Below, in pieces: positions 25,601 to 34,164 of a stretch of 64,000 nt of DNA. Made by a program: the position numbers and the translations under genes. The notes beneath the pieces were generated by a model. The model did not search any database. It was not told the origin of the DNA and saw only the letters and a program-made list of their open reading frames with translations. Origin of the DNA: an uncultured Bacteroidales bacterium (GTDB lineage Bacteria; Bacteroidota; Bacteroidia; Bacteroidales; Paludibacteraceae); contig CAMKDV010000009.1 of the NCBI GenBank assembly GCA_946411385.1, positions 62,001 through 126,000 of the forward strand. Reading direction: 5' to 3'. How positions within the stretch are numbered: the stretch's first letter is position 1; each line of letters opens with the position of its first letter.

Positions 25601-28600
25601 ACATCATACAAAAGCATTAAGCTGACGTGCGAGGTAACAAGAGTGAGTAACAACTTATTCTCCATCTCCTGTGGCATGACGGGAACACTCTATATCAAGA
25701 ATGCTATGCTTGAGAATGGAAACGTTGCGACATCATGGACGCAAGCACCCGAAGATATAGCGGAAGAGGTGATAGAGAACAAAAACTACGTTGATAATGT
25801 CGTGGGCAGCTTGGAGACGGACTTGCAACATCAGATAGACGGCGCGGTTGAGTCCTTCTTCCTGCCCGGTGTGCCGACGATGAGCAATACACCTGTCAGC
25901 GACTGGGAGGCAAGCGACTATGATAGGCACAAGGGTGATACCTACACGAACATACGCAAGCACAACACCGAGAGCGACAAACTGCTTGACGTGGCGAACT
26001 GGGAGCAAGGGCGCGTGTGGTACGGTACGAATTATATCAACAAGACATTCGAGCAATGCAAGTCCGCATCCGGCGATGCGCACCAGCAAGGCGTGCGGTA
26101 TAACGGATTGCTGAAGTATGAGAGTGGTGACACATTATGGCTGAATACCAACGGCGGCGAGTATGACATTCTTATAACCTACTTTGCGGTAGAAGGTAGC
26201 AATACCGTGCAGAAAGCGTCAACGTACTACAGCGGCTCAAGCAACACTACCGCCAAGGAAATTGTGCTGAACGCGTCTTACACCCTTTGCAACATCTCCA
26301 TACGCAAAAACACAACAGTCACGACGGACATCGTGACTGGCAAGGAGATAGCTATTAACCCCAAGGCTGGTCACTCGTGGCGTTTCTGCAACTCGGAGGG
26401 GGCATGGCATTGGCACGAGATAGCCGACAGCGATGCAGTTCTCGCCTTGCAGAAAGCAGCAGAGGCACAAGACACAGCAGACGGCAAGCGCAGAGTGTTC
26501 AGCACGGCAGACGACGTCCTGCCTAAACCGCCGTACGATGCAGGTGACCTGTGGGCAAATGCAAAGTATGCTCCTTATGATGACGTTCTGCTCAAGTGTG
26601 TCAAGTCCCGAGCAAAAGACGAAACCCCGCTCATCGCAGACTGGGTTGACAGCAGCCGGGCAATAACAGCGGCAGACAACGCACGCATAGCAGCCGATGA
26701 TGCCATGCAGAAAGCGCAGGATATAGCCAACGATGGCATAATCAGTGGCGGCACGGAAAAGGCAACGCTCAAAAAAGAGTGGATGGAGATCGCAGGTTCA
26801 AACTTGAACGGAACGGGAAACGGCTCATACTATAAGGCATGCCAACAAGCCCGGGCATACAACCTAAATTCTGATGCGACCTATCAGGATCTCACCCAAA
26901 AAGTGAATGCCTTATATTCAGCGATGAATACCATCCTCACGAATATGAATGCAGACACTTACCTCAAGGGAGTGAATGCCCCGACCGGTGCAAGCAAACT
27001 GAACTACACACGTGACGAGTTCAACGCTCTGTGGCGCAACTACTACGATGCCGAGATTGCCCTGCTCAACAAAGTTCAGGACGTTGTCGATGGTCACGCA
27101 GGAGCAGCTGCACAAGCTGCAGCGGACGCAGCGGCAGATGCGGAAGCTTCATTGCAGGTGCTTGGAGATATGGCGGCGGACAGCAAACTCACACCGCAGG
27201 AGAAAGTGAATGTCAAACGTGAGTGGGATGAGATTGCGGCAGAGTATGACATAAACACGGCACAAGCGGCAAAATATGGTGTGGCAACGGGGACGTACAC
27301 AAATAAGAAAGAAGAGTTGCGGATATACCTGTTAGGAACATACACCAAATCCGGCGATGTGACAACCGCAGGTCTGCTTGTTGACATGTCACGCACGGAG
27401 ACCATCAACCCGACTACGTTCAAAGATAAGTTCAAGGCTTACTACAAATCGAACATCGACCTGCTGAACGCCATATCCGATGCGATCAATGCCAACGGCG
27501 GCGAGACTGGAGAGAACCTTATCGGTGAGGCGAACCCGTACAAGATAGATGTAAGCTCTACATCGAACTATAACTGGAAGCCATTGGTGGGAGCATATCC
27601 GTCACAAAAAGCCATCAATCAAAATTGGCTCGAAAATGGCAAGAAGTACACGTTCTGCGTGGATAAAGTAACTAACTTTGGTTTTTCTGCAACGCAGTTC
27701 TCGGTTGGATTGTATAACGGATCAACTACGCAGTTGGTTACTCTTGACATTAAAGACGGCAGACAGACACACACGTTCACCGTTCCTGATGATGGTGCAA
27801 ACTGGGGATTGATTATCTATCCTGCCGTGGCTGGTTCAACACAATACAAAGGTGCGAACTTCTACAACCTTGCATTGTACGAGGGGGAGAAAGCGTCGAA
27901 CTACTACAAGTCGTATGTCAAGCACCTGACGGACGCGATGAAAGGCACGACGGATGTAGCAGGCGGTCTTGTCATGACCAACGTCATGATGCTCAAGGAC
28001 GAGCAAGGAAACGTACAGGCTGGCATGAGCGGATTGGTGGAGGATGATGAGAACGTGGCAATGTGGGCTGGTGGCACGTATCTGCAAGCATTGGAGGCAG
28101 CAGGTGGTACAGATAATGCCCTGCCCGTCCTACTGACAAAAAATGGACTGAAGAGCCGTATCGGTTGTTTCCGTGTGGTTGACAAGGACACTGTATCAGT
28201 CAAGACGGACAATAACGAGATATTCATCTCAAACAAAGGTCTTTCCACTATCGCGCCTATAACGACATCGCAGAGCGGTAGCGCATCTATCTCCTACAAT
28301 TCCGGCAATATATATCCAATCGGAAGTGGCACGTCGGGAACTAAGTCAGCAGATATAAGTCAGACCTTTGTTGCATTAAACAAATCATTCACAAAGGGCA
28401 ATTATCAAGTGACATCAGCAGCCGTTACCTTTATCATAAAGCTGTATAGTCAAGCCGTGAGAGGATCAAGTAATAACTGGATTCGAACCGCCGGAGGATT
28501 ATCGTCGGTTGAAATGTATGTCAAGGTGGCGGGTGTTGAGGTAGGACATGTTACGTTAGCCAGCAACAAGACAAGCGATAGCACAGCATACGCAAGCGCA

Positions 28601-29017
28601 CAAGCTTATGGAACAAACACAACGAGCATAGATGTTCCTCTTACGTCTAAAACTATTTCATTCTCCTGCGATAAGACTTCAACCGTCGTGGTTGGATTCC
28701 GATTGACGGGTAGTTACACTATGACAGCAGGCGGAAGTGGTAGCTCATACGGAAGAATGTATATCGACAGCACTTCGGTAACGGTATCATCCAAGCAGAC
28801 GGATAAATACGTTGTGCTTGCCAAGGACGGTATAGCCATTATCAACAGCAGCGATGCGGCGTTCTATGTTAAGAACAGCAACGGAAGTCTTGATGTAAGG
28901 GCAACGGGATTACCAACATCAGAGCCTTCAAATCCGGGGCAGTTATGGAAAAAAACAATTTATTACAAAAATGCAAGCGGAAATACAGAGAACTCAACGG
29001 TTGTTTGCATCAAGTAG
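22682..29017 (+). CDS. Giant tail-tip/baseplate protein with lectin-like domains
   Basis: 2111 residues. The first ~600 residues resemble the Tal/baseplate hub part of siphovirus tips. A jelly-roll, carbohydrate-binding-like domain starts near 872 (NLLRDTAFIKKG to TSWTQAPED). A second similar domain starts near 1609 (ENLIGEANPYKI to EKASNYYKS). Between them helical, Ala-rich connectors carry DGIISGGTEKATLKKEW and a diverged repeat LTPQEKVNVKREW. The end is a beta-rich fibre with EPSNPGQLW. It probably forms the central tip and first host contact. The last 24 bp overlap the convergent lipoprotein gene. Confidence 0.85.
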   Translation: MITAIENIEIFDPAGGSLGLFPVTDKCERSAKLMGEDYVKLSFNMTQRVIFAAFSYIIYDGQYFFLKEVYRPTPQGSHYQYEFKFSSIANMLSKSLFFRYYQIPEGNGYRDVQPEPNFDMNGSIDELATIAIRSIQGAATRVPKFNGSTNKYAQLIAGIQKGEILTDTRLNTYSFESNYIADALTMIAESYDTEWWIKEDGNTLHLQLCKCEKKVTVNNQTVLETPVELSDIETYHPNGLHAYTSNGLKSCEYAQEWSNIPQHILPYGSERNIVRKQALDNLNDKDVYVSYGKRLRLSPNTTYTVKDKNGNNVSLITDSLGAVNNDGVTSGIEKTEIFDDIYPQGHFIVTAVEQNNSGIFTITAQAVKPNADGTPMKDGNDYVLYSATEAVTYHILPIENKEQTEDLTIIFESGYLNGREFGIARKQEPIYTGNTLTSCVFKCQIVPDAGDDDSLKLPQGNFIPKVGDMFAIFNMDMPDGYVTMAEQRLAQATYEKLQEYQASRPDVKCKADPEYFMSQEVKIGKRFSVYSELFGTLQFTDGSTYSINAQDTHTLADIDRNNSTVFTSRVTAFSHTLTKPDEVQFTLASGTVAGTLAAMQAAIGEQTSDIRGLEQKQINLSMRGWHDANEMKDMLQTLVAEMMLVGNEKYQFAFTMGIQCEDYAVGESGNTRGIVCFKELYITAGTIKHTQKPYTDYSNGGEWTAPEVHLSRDANNVVLDPEKAYYLYAVCSDGVDRLNTTDFKLIAKDDSVNDPTQREEYTNPEYVNYMLLGILSSEFFETLNGVSTSKRVFNRSNGYTQITGGTITTEQIQDPTRSLIIDFASNPPRIIAKNGAKIIGNIEFELANDANYQQTLQRLGLVEEFADNLTIGGRNLLRDTAFIKKGANLVGWVYAGPSGGSIKTHADENAIDDGAVRVVLANGGILQLSHTGATGAIKVGDIYTFSAQVKADASRTMTFSPYGGQGSASVSVGTSYKSIKLTCEVTRVSNNLFSISCGMTGTLYIKNAMLENGNVATSWTQAPEDIAEEVIENKNYVDNVVGSLETDLQHQIDGAVESFFLPGVPTMSNTPVSDWEASDYDRHKGDTYTNIRKHNTESDKLLDVANWEQGRVWYGTNYINKTFEQCKSASGDAHQQGVRYNGLLKYESGDTLWLNTNGGEYDILITYFAVEGSNTVQKASTYYSGSSNTTAKEIVLNASYTLCNISIRKNTTVTTDIVTGKEIAINPKAGHSWRFCNSEGAWHWHEIADSDAVLALQKAAEAQDTADGKRRVFSTADDVLPKPPYDAGDLWANAKYAPYDDVLLKCVKSRAKDETPLIADWVDSSRAITAADNARIAADDAMQKAQDIANDGIISGGTEKATLKKEWMEIAGSNLNGTGNGSYYKACQQARAYNLNSDATYQDLTQKVNALYSAMNTILTNMNADTYLKGVNAPTGASKLNYTRDEFNALWRNYYDAEIALLNKVQDVVDGHAGAAAQAAADAAADAEASLQVLGDMAADSKLTPQEKVNVKREWDEIAAEYDINTAQAAKYGVATGTYTNKKEELRIYLLGTYTKSGDVTTAGLLVDMSRTETINPTTFKDKFKAYYKSNIDLLNAISDAINANGGETGENLIGEANPYKIDVSSTSNYNWKPLVGAYPSQKAINQNWLENGKKYTFCVDKVTNFGFSATQFSVGLYNGSTTQLVTLDIKDGRQTHTFTVPDDGANWGLIIYPAVAGSTQYKGANFYNLALYEGEKASNYYKSYVKHLTDAMKGTTDVAGGLVMTNVMMLKDEQGNVQAGMSGLVEDDENVAMWAGGTYLQALEAAGGTDNALPVLLTKNGLKSRIGCFRVVDKDTVSVKTDNNEIFISNKGLSTIAPITTSQSGSASISYNSGNIYPIGSGTSGTKSADISQTFVALNKSFTKGNYQVTSAAVTFIIKLYSQAVRGSSNNWIRTAGGLSSVEMYVKVAGVEVGHVTLASNKTSDSTAYASAQAYGTNTTSIDVPLTSKTISFSCDKTSTVVVGFRLTGSYTMTAGGSGSSYGRMYIDSTSVTVSSKQTDKYVVLAKDGIAIINSSDAAFYVKNSNGSLDVRATGLPTSEPSNPGQLWKKTIYYKNASGNTENSTVVCIK

Positions 29018-29449
29018 TGAATAATCTCCCGCTTGGCTTGTTACGCAGGAAAGCGTTAACGTATCCTTGAATATGTATTCGTCTTTGTCGATGCCAAATA
29101 TAAGAGTTAAATTCGGATAATTTAATTGATAGCGAGCCTCGTTGTAGTAATCCTCCATCGGCGTAAGGTCAGCGTGAATAGTACCATACCAAACAGCATG
29201 AATGTCATCTTGGAAAGTAATAACCTCCCAGAACTCCTCGTAGTCGTAGGCGTTGTTCCCCACTCCAGACCTGTCGCGTACGTATGTCTTGCCCTCGGGT
29301 GACCATGTGGCGGGATCGGCGGGCTGGTTGGTTTCAACTTCGGTGGTTTCACCGCCGCGTTTCTGCTCATCGGGGGTGTTGCTCTCGCAACCTGTTTCTG
29401 TTAGCATAATGGCAAATAGAATTAAAAGGATTGATGCATACTTTTTCAT
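28994..29449 (-). CDS. Prophage lipoprotein
   Basis: 151 residues from the ATG at 29449. The signal peptide MKKYASILLILFAIMLTETGC ends in a lipobox with Cys20/21, then a Ser/Thr/Glu/Pro-rich tether (~30 residues) and a compact alpha/beta domain. It has its own promoter close upstream and lies head-on against the tail-tip gene. An individually controlled lipoprotein gene in a prophage often alters surface properties or blocks superinfection; this is inference. Confidence 0.75.
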   Translation of the reverse strand: MKKYASILLILFAIMLTETGCESNTPDEQKRGGETTEVETNQPADPATWSPEGKTYVRDRSGVGNNAYDYEEFWEVITFQDDIHAVWYGTIHADLTPMEDYYNEARYQLNYPNLTLIFGIDKDEYIFKDTLTLSCVTSQAGDYSLLDANNR

Positions 29450-29479
29450 ATCGTAGAGGGTTAGAGGGTTAAACTGGTG

Positions 29480-29511
29480 CAAAGGTACAAAAATATTTCC
29501 ATTTTTGCAAA
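29480..29511 (-). promoter_or_regulatory. Promoter of the prophage lipoprotein
   Basis: On the minus strand TTTG (29511-29508) and TACCTTTG (29487-29480) at the standard 20-bp spacing. It lacks the AATTAAA/TTTAATT operator seen at the early promoters, so it may be active in the lysogen. Confidence 0.75.
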
Positions 29512-29594
29512 TAAATCATGCTATCCGATACACGATTATGCCAAAATTGTGCAGATTTTCATCTTTACCGCCCAATTCACCCCTTCTACTGCGT

Positions 29595-30008
29595 TCAATC
29601 CCCACCCTTCAATGAGGTACATGGTTGATCCTTCAACGCGTTGAAGTGTTCGCGCAGTCCGTCGGCGCTTTTCCGTTTGCCCTCCTCGGTGCGTTGTCCG
29701 CGTTGCCGCAGCGGTATGCCGAGAGCCTTGCAGGTGTGGCGTAGGCAGCTCTCCGACACGCAGAACAACGCAGCCAGCCGTTTGCGCGGCATGGTGGCGT
29801 AGTTGGCACGGAGGAACATCTTCTGATCTTCCGTCAGTTTGCCCGCCAACCCGCTGCCGCGTCCGACACGCTGCCGGAACAGGAAATCCTCGCATGCTAT
29901 GCGGTCGATGGTGACAGGATGGAAATGCCTGTCGCAAAACCCTTGGTTGAGACACACGCCGTTGATGAACCGGCATTGTCCGCATCGCGTATCAGAATGT
30001 TGCTTCAT
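29595..30008 (-). CDS. Cys-rich HTH protein, possible regulator
   Basis: 137 residues from the ATG at 30008. The N-terminus has a Cys/His cluster (CGQCRF, CLNQGFCDRHFH) that could bind zinc. The central part PRKRLAALFCVSESCLRHTCKALGI reads like a helix-turn-helix of the homeodomain-like type. It is the last gene of the 10-kb minus-strand operon and overlaps the next gene upstream by 17 bp. A late regulator is possible but unproven. Confidence 0.65.
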   Translation of the reverse strand: MKQHSDTRCGQCRFINGVCLNQGFCDRHFHPVTIDRIACEDFLFRQRVGRGSGLAGKLTEDQKMFLRANYATMPRKRLAALFCVSESCLRHTCKALGIPLRQRGQRTEEGKRKSADGLREHFNALKDQPCTSLKGGD

Positions 30009-30312
30009 TGTTAGATGGGTTTTCGTCCCGAAGTTCGGGCGGTATAATGTCGCCTGTAGTATAGCCGTTCTCATAGCGTGGTGCAGGGTTGACCTTATCC
30101 GTCTCAAGAAAGACGGACACGCCGAGTTTTCGGAGTTCCAGGATGTAGCGTTGTGCATCGGCTTGTGGCTGGTAGTTGCCGCCACGCGGCACAAAGCACC
30201 GCATGACCTGCCACCATCCGTCAAAGTACGCCTTGACGAACACAGTGCCTACAGGGACACGTGCAGTCATACCATCGTAAAGGCGTATGTCTTGTAGTTC
30301 GGGAGTGTTCAT
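29992..30312 (-). CDS. Hypothetical phage protein
   Basis: 106 residues, with a central beta/Trp-rich block (VGTVFVKAYFDGWWQVMRCFVPRGG) and an ending NPSNNEATF. It overlaps the next gene. No domain recognised. Confidence 0.65.
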   Translation of the reverse strand: MNTPELQDIRLYDGMTARVPVGTVFVKAYFDGWWQVMRCFVPRGGNYQPQADAQRYILELRKLGVSVFLETDKVNPAPRYENGYTTGDIIPPELRDENPSNNEATF

Positions 30313-30342
30313 AATGAGTGTGTAGTATTTCTATGAGGAAAG

Positions 30343-30522
30343 TTATAGTCTTCCTGCCCTGTGCTGGTTTTCCTGCTGTATCTGCCACCGCGTGGTGATG
30401 TTCTTGACGCGGTTATTGGAGTGCAGTCCGTTCTGCGCGGCGCAGCCCGTGAGCAAGCTCGCCATGAGTACGACGAGTATGCTCAAGAGCAGCGCTATGA
30501 TGATGTCTAATCTTCTGTGCAT
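30343..30522 (-). CDS. Small lipoprotein
   Basis: 59 residues. The N-terminus is basic then strongly hydrophobic (RRLDIIIALLLSILVVLMASLLTGC), ending in a good lipobox; a ~33-residue polar tail follows (NNRVKNITTRWQIQQENQHRAGRL). It starts 2 bp after the stop of the preceding gene in the operon, which supports it being real. Size and layout are like small phage lysis lipoproteins (outer spanin subunits), but no partner is adjacent. Confidence 0.7.
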   Translation of the reverse strand: MHRRLDIIIALLLSILVVLMASLLTGCAAQNGLHSNNRVKNITTRWQIQQENQHRAGRL

Positions 30523-30524
30523 GG

Positions 30525-31154
30525 TTACAGGTCTTCCTTTGGGTCGTTGGTCGTTCCTACAAGGTTCTCGTTACCCTCGTAGGGTATGCAAAATTCCGTA
30601 ATTCTACGCCCCATTGTAATATATCTATTGTGCTCATAGTCGTAATGGGAGAAGAAAGTAATGTCCCAAACGGCAGCTTCGCAGTTCCTCACCAGCACCT
30701 TGTCGTACGGCCTGAACTCATACGCAGGCTTGGCGATTGGAAGATCGAGGTAGATAGCCTGTGTGTTGTCGTTAGGCTCATCTGTGTTTGCGCCTTGGCG
30801 GTCGTGCATGGTGGCATAGTTCCTGCCCTCAACGGTGACGATAATACGGTCGTCCTTGGTCTCGCCAATGATCGTCACGGGCTTGCCTTCAAAGGTAACG
30901 ATGCGTCCATCGGCTTTGCCTTGATTGATAGCTACGGCGGTGTCGTACTGGAACGGCACACGCTTGAATGATTTGTTTTTGCTCATGTTGTTTTTGTTTT
31001 GGTTGTTGTTCTCGCTGCATCTATCTGCCACGTCGAGGATAGCCTTCAGCAGATCTCTTTGTGCGAGGAATGTCATCATCTCAACCTCTCCGCGAGTGAA
31101 CTTGTGTCCGATACCGTGTTGGATGACGCGGTAACTGAAATTTCCTTTTCCCAT
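30525..31154 (-). CDS. Hypothetical phage protein, KVLVRN/CIPYEGNE type
   Basis: 209 residues from the ATG at 31154, 3 bp after the upstream stop; an internal ATG at 30986 would give 153 residues. The C-terminal half has RPYDKVLVRNCEAAVWDITFF and FCIPYEGNENLVGT, a pattern I associate with a common Bacteroidales phage small-protein family of unknown role. The N-terminal 55 residues are a separate helical unit joined by an Asn-rich linker, possibly a fusion. Confidence 0.65.
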   Translation of the reverse strand: MGKGNFSYRVIQHGIGHKFTRGEVEMMTFLAQRDLLKAILDVADRCSENNNQNKNNMSKNKSFKRVPFQYDTAVAINQGKADGRIVTFEGKPVTIIGETKDDRIIVTVEGRNYATMHDRQGANTDEPNDNTQAIYLDLPIAKPAYEFRPYDKVLVRNCEAAVWDITFFSHYDYEHNRYITMGRRITEFCIPYEGNENLVGTTNDPKEDL

Positions 31155-31157
31155 ACT

Positions 31158-31976
31158 TTATTTCTTATTAAACAGATTATAGTCTGCTCCGACGCAGAAC
31201 CAATGGTCGAAACACTTGTCCGTGCGCTCAATCTTCAGGAACTCCGGCACACTGTCTTTCCAATAGACTTTGACTTCCTCTTTGCTGAAGAAGTTGTGAC
31301 GGTGAATCATGTCGTTCACGTTACAAACGAACTGCCACACCTCTTCCGGCGTGTAGTTACGTTTGCCCGTCAGCAGCCCTATCTTGTAGAGGTCGCAGTG
31401 TCCGATCGTCTTGGCTATCATGTCGTAACTCTTGCCAAGGTCAATCACCGGCTCAATACTTGCAAAAGTCTTGAAGCCTCGGTGGTAGAGTTCTTTCATT
31501 TTGAATATGCGTTCGGCGTTGGTGCTGGCGAGCGGTTCTTTGTCGTCGCAGCCGGTTAGCGTGAAACCGAAGGCTATACTGTCGCGGTGTATGTCATAAT
31601 AGGAACTCACATCGAAGTCTGCACGCTTGGTGAGTATCTTCACAGGCACGTCTTCGTCTATACAGATGTCTATGGCGGCGAACGTAAGCCCTTGAGTCTC
31701 CGGCAGCATCGGATCGGAGGTAAAGGTGAAGAATAGTCCATGCTTGCGCAGTTCGGACAGGTTAGCCATCAGTTCACGTCCGAAGGTCTCGATGGCATCG
31801 TCTTCATCCTTGAAGCACTTCTTGAGAGTTGCTTTCGGTGCTCCCATCGCATGTCCGAGGATGCCACGTTTGCAGTAGCAGTAGGCGCAGTCGTTGGAAC
31901 ATCCGACATAGAAGTTACAGGCATATTTGGCATATTCGCCTGCCTTGCCTTTGGGCATGTAGATTGCTTTACTCAT
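31158..31976 (-). CDS. Radical SAM protein
   Basis: 272 residues. The cluster-binding motif CSNDCAYC (CX3CX2C) is near residue 26, inside a NFYVGCSNDCAYCYCKRG context like that of the SPL/Rv2578c-type radical SAM proteins. FTFTSDPMLPETQG, KILTKRAD, FTLTGCDDKE and SIEPVIDLGKSY give the remaining barrel motifs. It would bind a [4Fe-4S] cluster and SAM to start radical chemistry. The substrate is unknown; nucleic-acid repair or modification is plausible given its phage setting. It lies in the accessory operon after a GNAT gene. Confidence 0.85.
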   Translation of the reverse strand: MSKAIYMPKGKAGEYAKYACNFYVGCSNDCAYCYCKRGILGHAMGAPKATLKKCFKDEDDAIETFGRELMANLSELRKHGLFFTFTSDPMLPETQGLTFAAIDICIDEDVPVKILTKRADFDVSSYYDIHRDSIAFGFTLTGCDDKEPLASTNAERIFKMKELYHRGFKTFASIEPVIDLGKSYDMIAKTIGHCDLYKIGLLTGKRNYTPEEVWQFVCNVNDMIHRHNFFSKEEVKVYWKDSVPEFLKIERTDKCFDHWFCVGADYNLFNKK

Positions 31977-31980
31977 AGAC

Positions 31981-32313
31981 TTAATTGTTTGATTGAATTA
32001 TATAACCTCTTTTCTGGTACATCTGACGCACATAGTCAGGTGCCCAACTATCTACATATACAAGGATGTGTTCGCGAATATGACGGAATCGCATCTCCAT
32101 ATAATCGAGCATAGCATGACAATAACCGCGTTCTCTGAATATGGAATCGACATAGACATTAGACAGGATCATCACATTCTCGTTCGGATAGAATGACAGA
32201 CGGCAATGCGAATAGCCGTGTTCCTCCATTATCTCGATATGGTTTGCGGATGTGTTACCATCCTTATCGCGCCAAGTCTCCTGGCACACGATAAATTTAA
32301 GTTCTTTTCTCAT
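31981..32313 (-). CDS. GNAT-family acetyltransferase
   Basis: 110 residues from the ATG at 32313, which overlaps the preceding stop as ATGA; an ATG at 32319 is an alternative. MILSNVYVDSIFRERGYCHAMLDYME matches the acetyl-CoA-binding core (V-x-x-x-xRxxG-x-x-x-xL), and VRQMYQKRGY the closing strand of the fold. It is a short form of the family. The substrate is unknown; phage GNATs can act on host or phage proteins. Confidence 0.75.
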   Translation of the reverse strand: MRKELKFIVCQETWRDKDGNTSANHIEIMEEHGYSHCRLSFYPNENVMILSNVYVDSIFRERGYCHAMLDYMEMRFRHIREHILVYVDSWAPDYVRQMYQKRGYIIQSNN

Positions 32314-32744
32314 ACCCATTGCTTTACTTTATTGATGTATGTCGGCGGCACATAGAAATTGATATTGCCATTCTCCAGAGCGTCTATCTCTTTCGTCAGC
32401 GCGTCAATCTTCTTTTGCCGGTCTTCCTCTCCGAATCCGAAAAGGTCACCAGCCGCAGCCTCTCTCTGGCTCTTTCTCAATGCGCCTCGCTTGTGCTTGA
32501 GCAGAGAGATGGTCTTTTCCGTGATATAGTCTTCGCCACACTTGACATCCTGCCTTCCGATGAACAGAATGACATGCCTGCGAGGATGTTTCACCTTGAC
32601 AAGCGCGGCCAGATACTCAAAGTACCATTTCCACCGGATGGCGAAATCGACCGACATCTTGTAGCGGTAGTATATCACATCCTCGATAATGTGGCTGTCA
32701 GGATAAGACACCGAGATTTTTATAGCCGTGCTTTCTTCTGTCAT
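32310..32744 (-). CDS. Hypothetical phage protein
   Basis: 144 residues; the ATG at 32744 is chosen because GGAGAG lies 5 bases upstream. Alpha/beta N-terminal part (VIYYRYKMSVDFAIRWKWYFEYLAALVKV) then a Lys/Glu-rich coiled coil. It overlaps the GNAT gene by 4 bp. No recognised family. Confidence 0.65.
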   Translation of the reverse strand: MTEESTAIKISVSYPDSHIIEDVIYYRYKMSVDFAIRWKWYFEYLAALVKVKHPRRHVILFIGRQDVKCGEDYITEKTISLLKHKRGALRKSQREAAAGDLFGFGEEDRQKKIDALTKEIDALENGNINFYVPPTYINKVKQWV

Positions 32745-32760
32745 ATCTCTCCTTTCCGGG

Positions 32761-32859
32761 CTAATCGGCGTGCCAGTTGGCTGCTGCCTGCGCCCATTGA
32801 TTAAACTGCCGTTTCCGTATGTACATCGCCATACGCACAATCAAATACATCGTTATCAT
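32761..32859 (-). CDS. Very small hydrophobic/basic peptide
   Basis: 32 residues (MITMYLIVRMAMYIRKRQ..., ending NWHAD). The ATG overlaps the stop of the preceding operon gene as ATGA, and the next gene follows 16 bp later, so it fits the operon pattern. A short membrane-associated peptide is possible; composition alone could not separate it from chance. Confidence 0.4.
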   Translation of the reverse strand: MITMYLIVRMAMYIRKRQFNQWAQAAANWHAD

Positions 32860-33320
32860 GCTTTGCGTACTACGATCTTGTGTTCAACCTCACATTGCTT
32901 CATTGCGTTCTGCAACTCGTGAACATATTGACATGCCCCGTCGTATCTCTTAAACCCACCTGCTTTCGTCTCGTAATTGATAGAGATGCCGATATAATCA
33001 GAGATTGTCACATACACCGTTTTTAGTGGATGTGGCCTGTAGCCGGGAGAGCAAGGAGTGTATAAGATATACTGACATTTAGCAAAAGTCACCTCCTCGC
33101 GAACGAATCCACTTTCCTCAAGTATCTCTGGAGTGAGTTTAAGCGGAACCACAGAGTAAATCTGATTGCCAAGTTCACCGGCTTCTTCCAGTTCTATTAC
33201 ACCATGCGACAAGCTACTAACTCGCATAGGTATCTGTTTATACACAGGATGATTATCCACATCATCCACTTGGATTTCAACGGCAACCCAGTTGCCTACC
33301 ATTAAGTCTTCGGCTTTCAT
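32856..33320 (-). CDS. LMVGDW/HELQH family protein
   Basis: 154 residues. Blocks: KAEDLMVGNWV at the start, PLKLTPEILEESGF in the middle, CQYVHELQNAMKQCEVEHKIVV at the end. One of five family members in the window. The region between the last two blocks is the most variable and may hold the specific binding surface. Function unknown. Confidence 0.75.
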   Translation of the reverse strand: MKAEDLMVGNWVAVEIQVDDVDNHPVYKQIPMRVSSLSHGVIELEEAGELGNQIYSVVPLKLTPEILEESGFVREEVTFAKCQYILYTPCSPGYRPHPLKTVYVTISDYIGISINYETKAGGFKRYDGACQYVHELQNAMKQCEVEHKIVVRKA

Positions 33321-33323
33321 ATA

Positions 33324-33980
33324 TCATTCATTCAATTTAGAAAAGTCATTTACATATTCGAATGTGTACGCATATACGAGGGGGTTGCTCTCCCATGTTC
33401 CTTTGCCGGACACTTTGTCAATGAGGGCAGCAAAAGCCTTGCGTGGAGTGTCAAACCACTTCCTCTTTTTGTGGGTGTCAAGCGTTGAGTCATACGCATA
33501 TCCTTTCATTTTAGGATTTGCTGGAATGGGATTATGCTCGTAGATACCCTCACGCAGACAATCCTCCTCGCTGATGTCTTGCAGGTACTCGACTTTTAAT
33601 CCGGTCATACGGATGTGATGTGGCATGTACTCCGGCTTGACGAACATCTTATTGCTCATACCGGCTCTGTCTTCTAATCCAAACGAGAACCCTCTACCAT
33701 ATCCTTTTGACCACTCTTCTATAACATCCTTATAGCTCTGTGCAATTGCTACAACCTCTCCGACCTTGTATGGCGGATTGAATATGTGCTCACATGTTAC
33801 CATGTTAAGCACGGCATCTTGGACGGAAATACGTTCAAGCGAACCTTCGTAATACTCCTGCTGGAACGCTTTCACTTTGTCTGTAATTTTCTTTGGAACC
33901 AGCCTGCGTGTCATGGTCTTGCGTCCATCTAACACGGCTTGTGTCAGTCCGTACTTGTCATTGAACATTATTTTTTTCAT
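33324..33980 (-). CDS. ASCH-domain-like phage protein
   Basis: 218 residues from the ATG at 33980 with GAGGAGGAC just upstream. It starts MKKIMFNDKYGLTQAVLDGRKTMTRR, the pattern of phage ASCH-domain proteins, and has PPYKVGEVVAIAQSY (the beta-barrel core) and DISEEDCLREGIY. ASCH domains resemble the PUA fold and may bind RNA or modified nucleobases. Its role in the phage is unknown. Confidence 0.75.
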   Translation of the reverse strand: MKKIMFNDKYGLTQAVLDGRKTMTRRLVPKKITDKVKAFQQEYYEGSLERISVQDAVLNMVTCEHIFNPPYKVGEVVAIAQSYKDVIEEWSKGYGRGFSFGLEDRAGMSNKMFVKPEYMPHHIRMTGLKVEYLQDISEEDCLREGIYEHNPIPANPKMKGYAYDSTLDTHKKRKWFDTPRKAFAALIDKVSGKGTWESNPLVYAYTFEYVNDFSKLNE

Positions 33981-33981
33981 G

Positions 33982-34152
33982 TTAGTCCTCCTCGTTAGTT
34001 TCAAACACATTCTCAATTTCAGCGTTCGATGCTAATGTTTGTACGTTGGAATATGAATAACGCTCTTTTTCGGCTATTTCGTATGCCTCTTCTTCATCTT
34101 TCGCATCTACGACGAACGAAAGATAACTATGTAAATCTACCCGAAACTTCAT
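33982..34152 (-). CDS. Small acidic hypothetical protein
   Basis: 56 residues starting MKFRVDLHSYLSFVVDAKDEEEAYEIAEKE and ending ETNEED. The stop lies one base before the next gene's ATG, and the upstream gene ends 12 bp before it. The FVVDAKDEEEAYEIA stretch is typical of small DpnD/PcfM-like phage proteins, though that assignment is tentative. Confidence 0.65.
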   Translation of the reverse strand: MKFRVDLHSYLSFVVDAKDEEEAYEIAEKERYSYSNVQTLASNAEIENVFETNEED

Positions 34153-34164
34153 TTTCTTCTCCTT

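Noticed and set aside
28475..28500. T-arm-like GGATTCGAACC inside the tail-tip gene (minus strand)
   Set aside because: The flanking bases do not form a T stem or an acceptor stem; it is a chance match in coding sequence.
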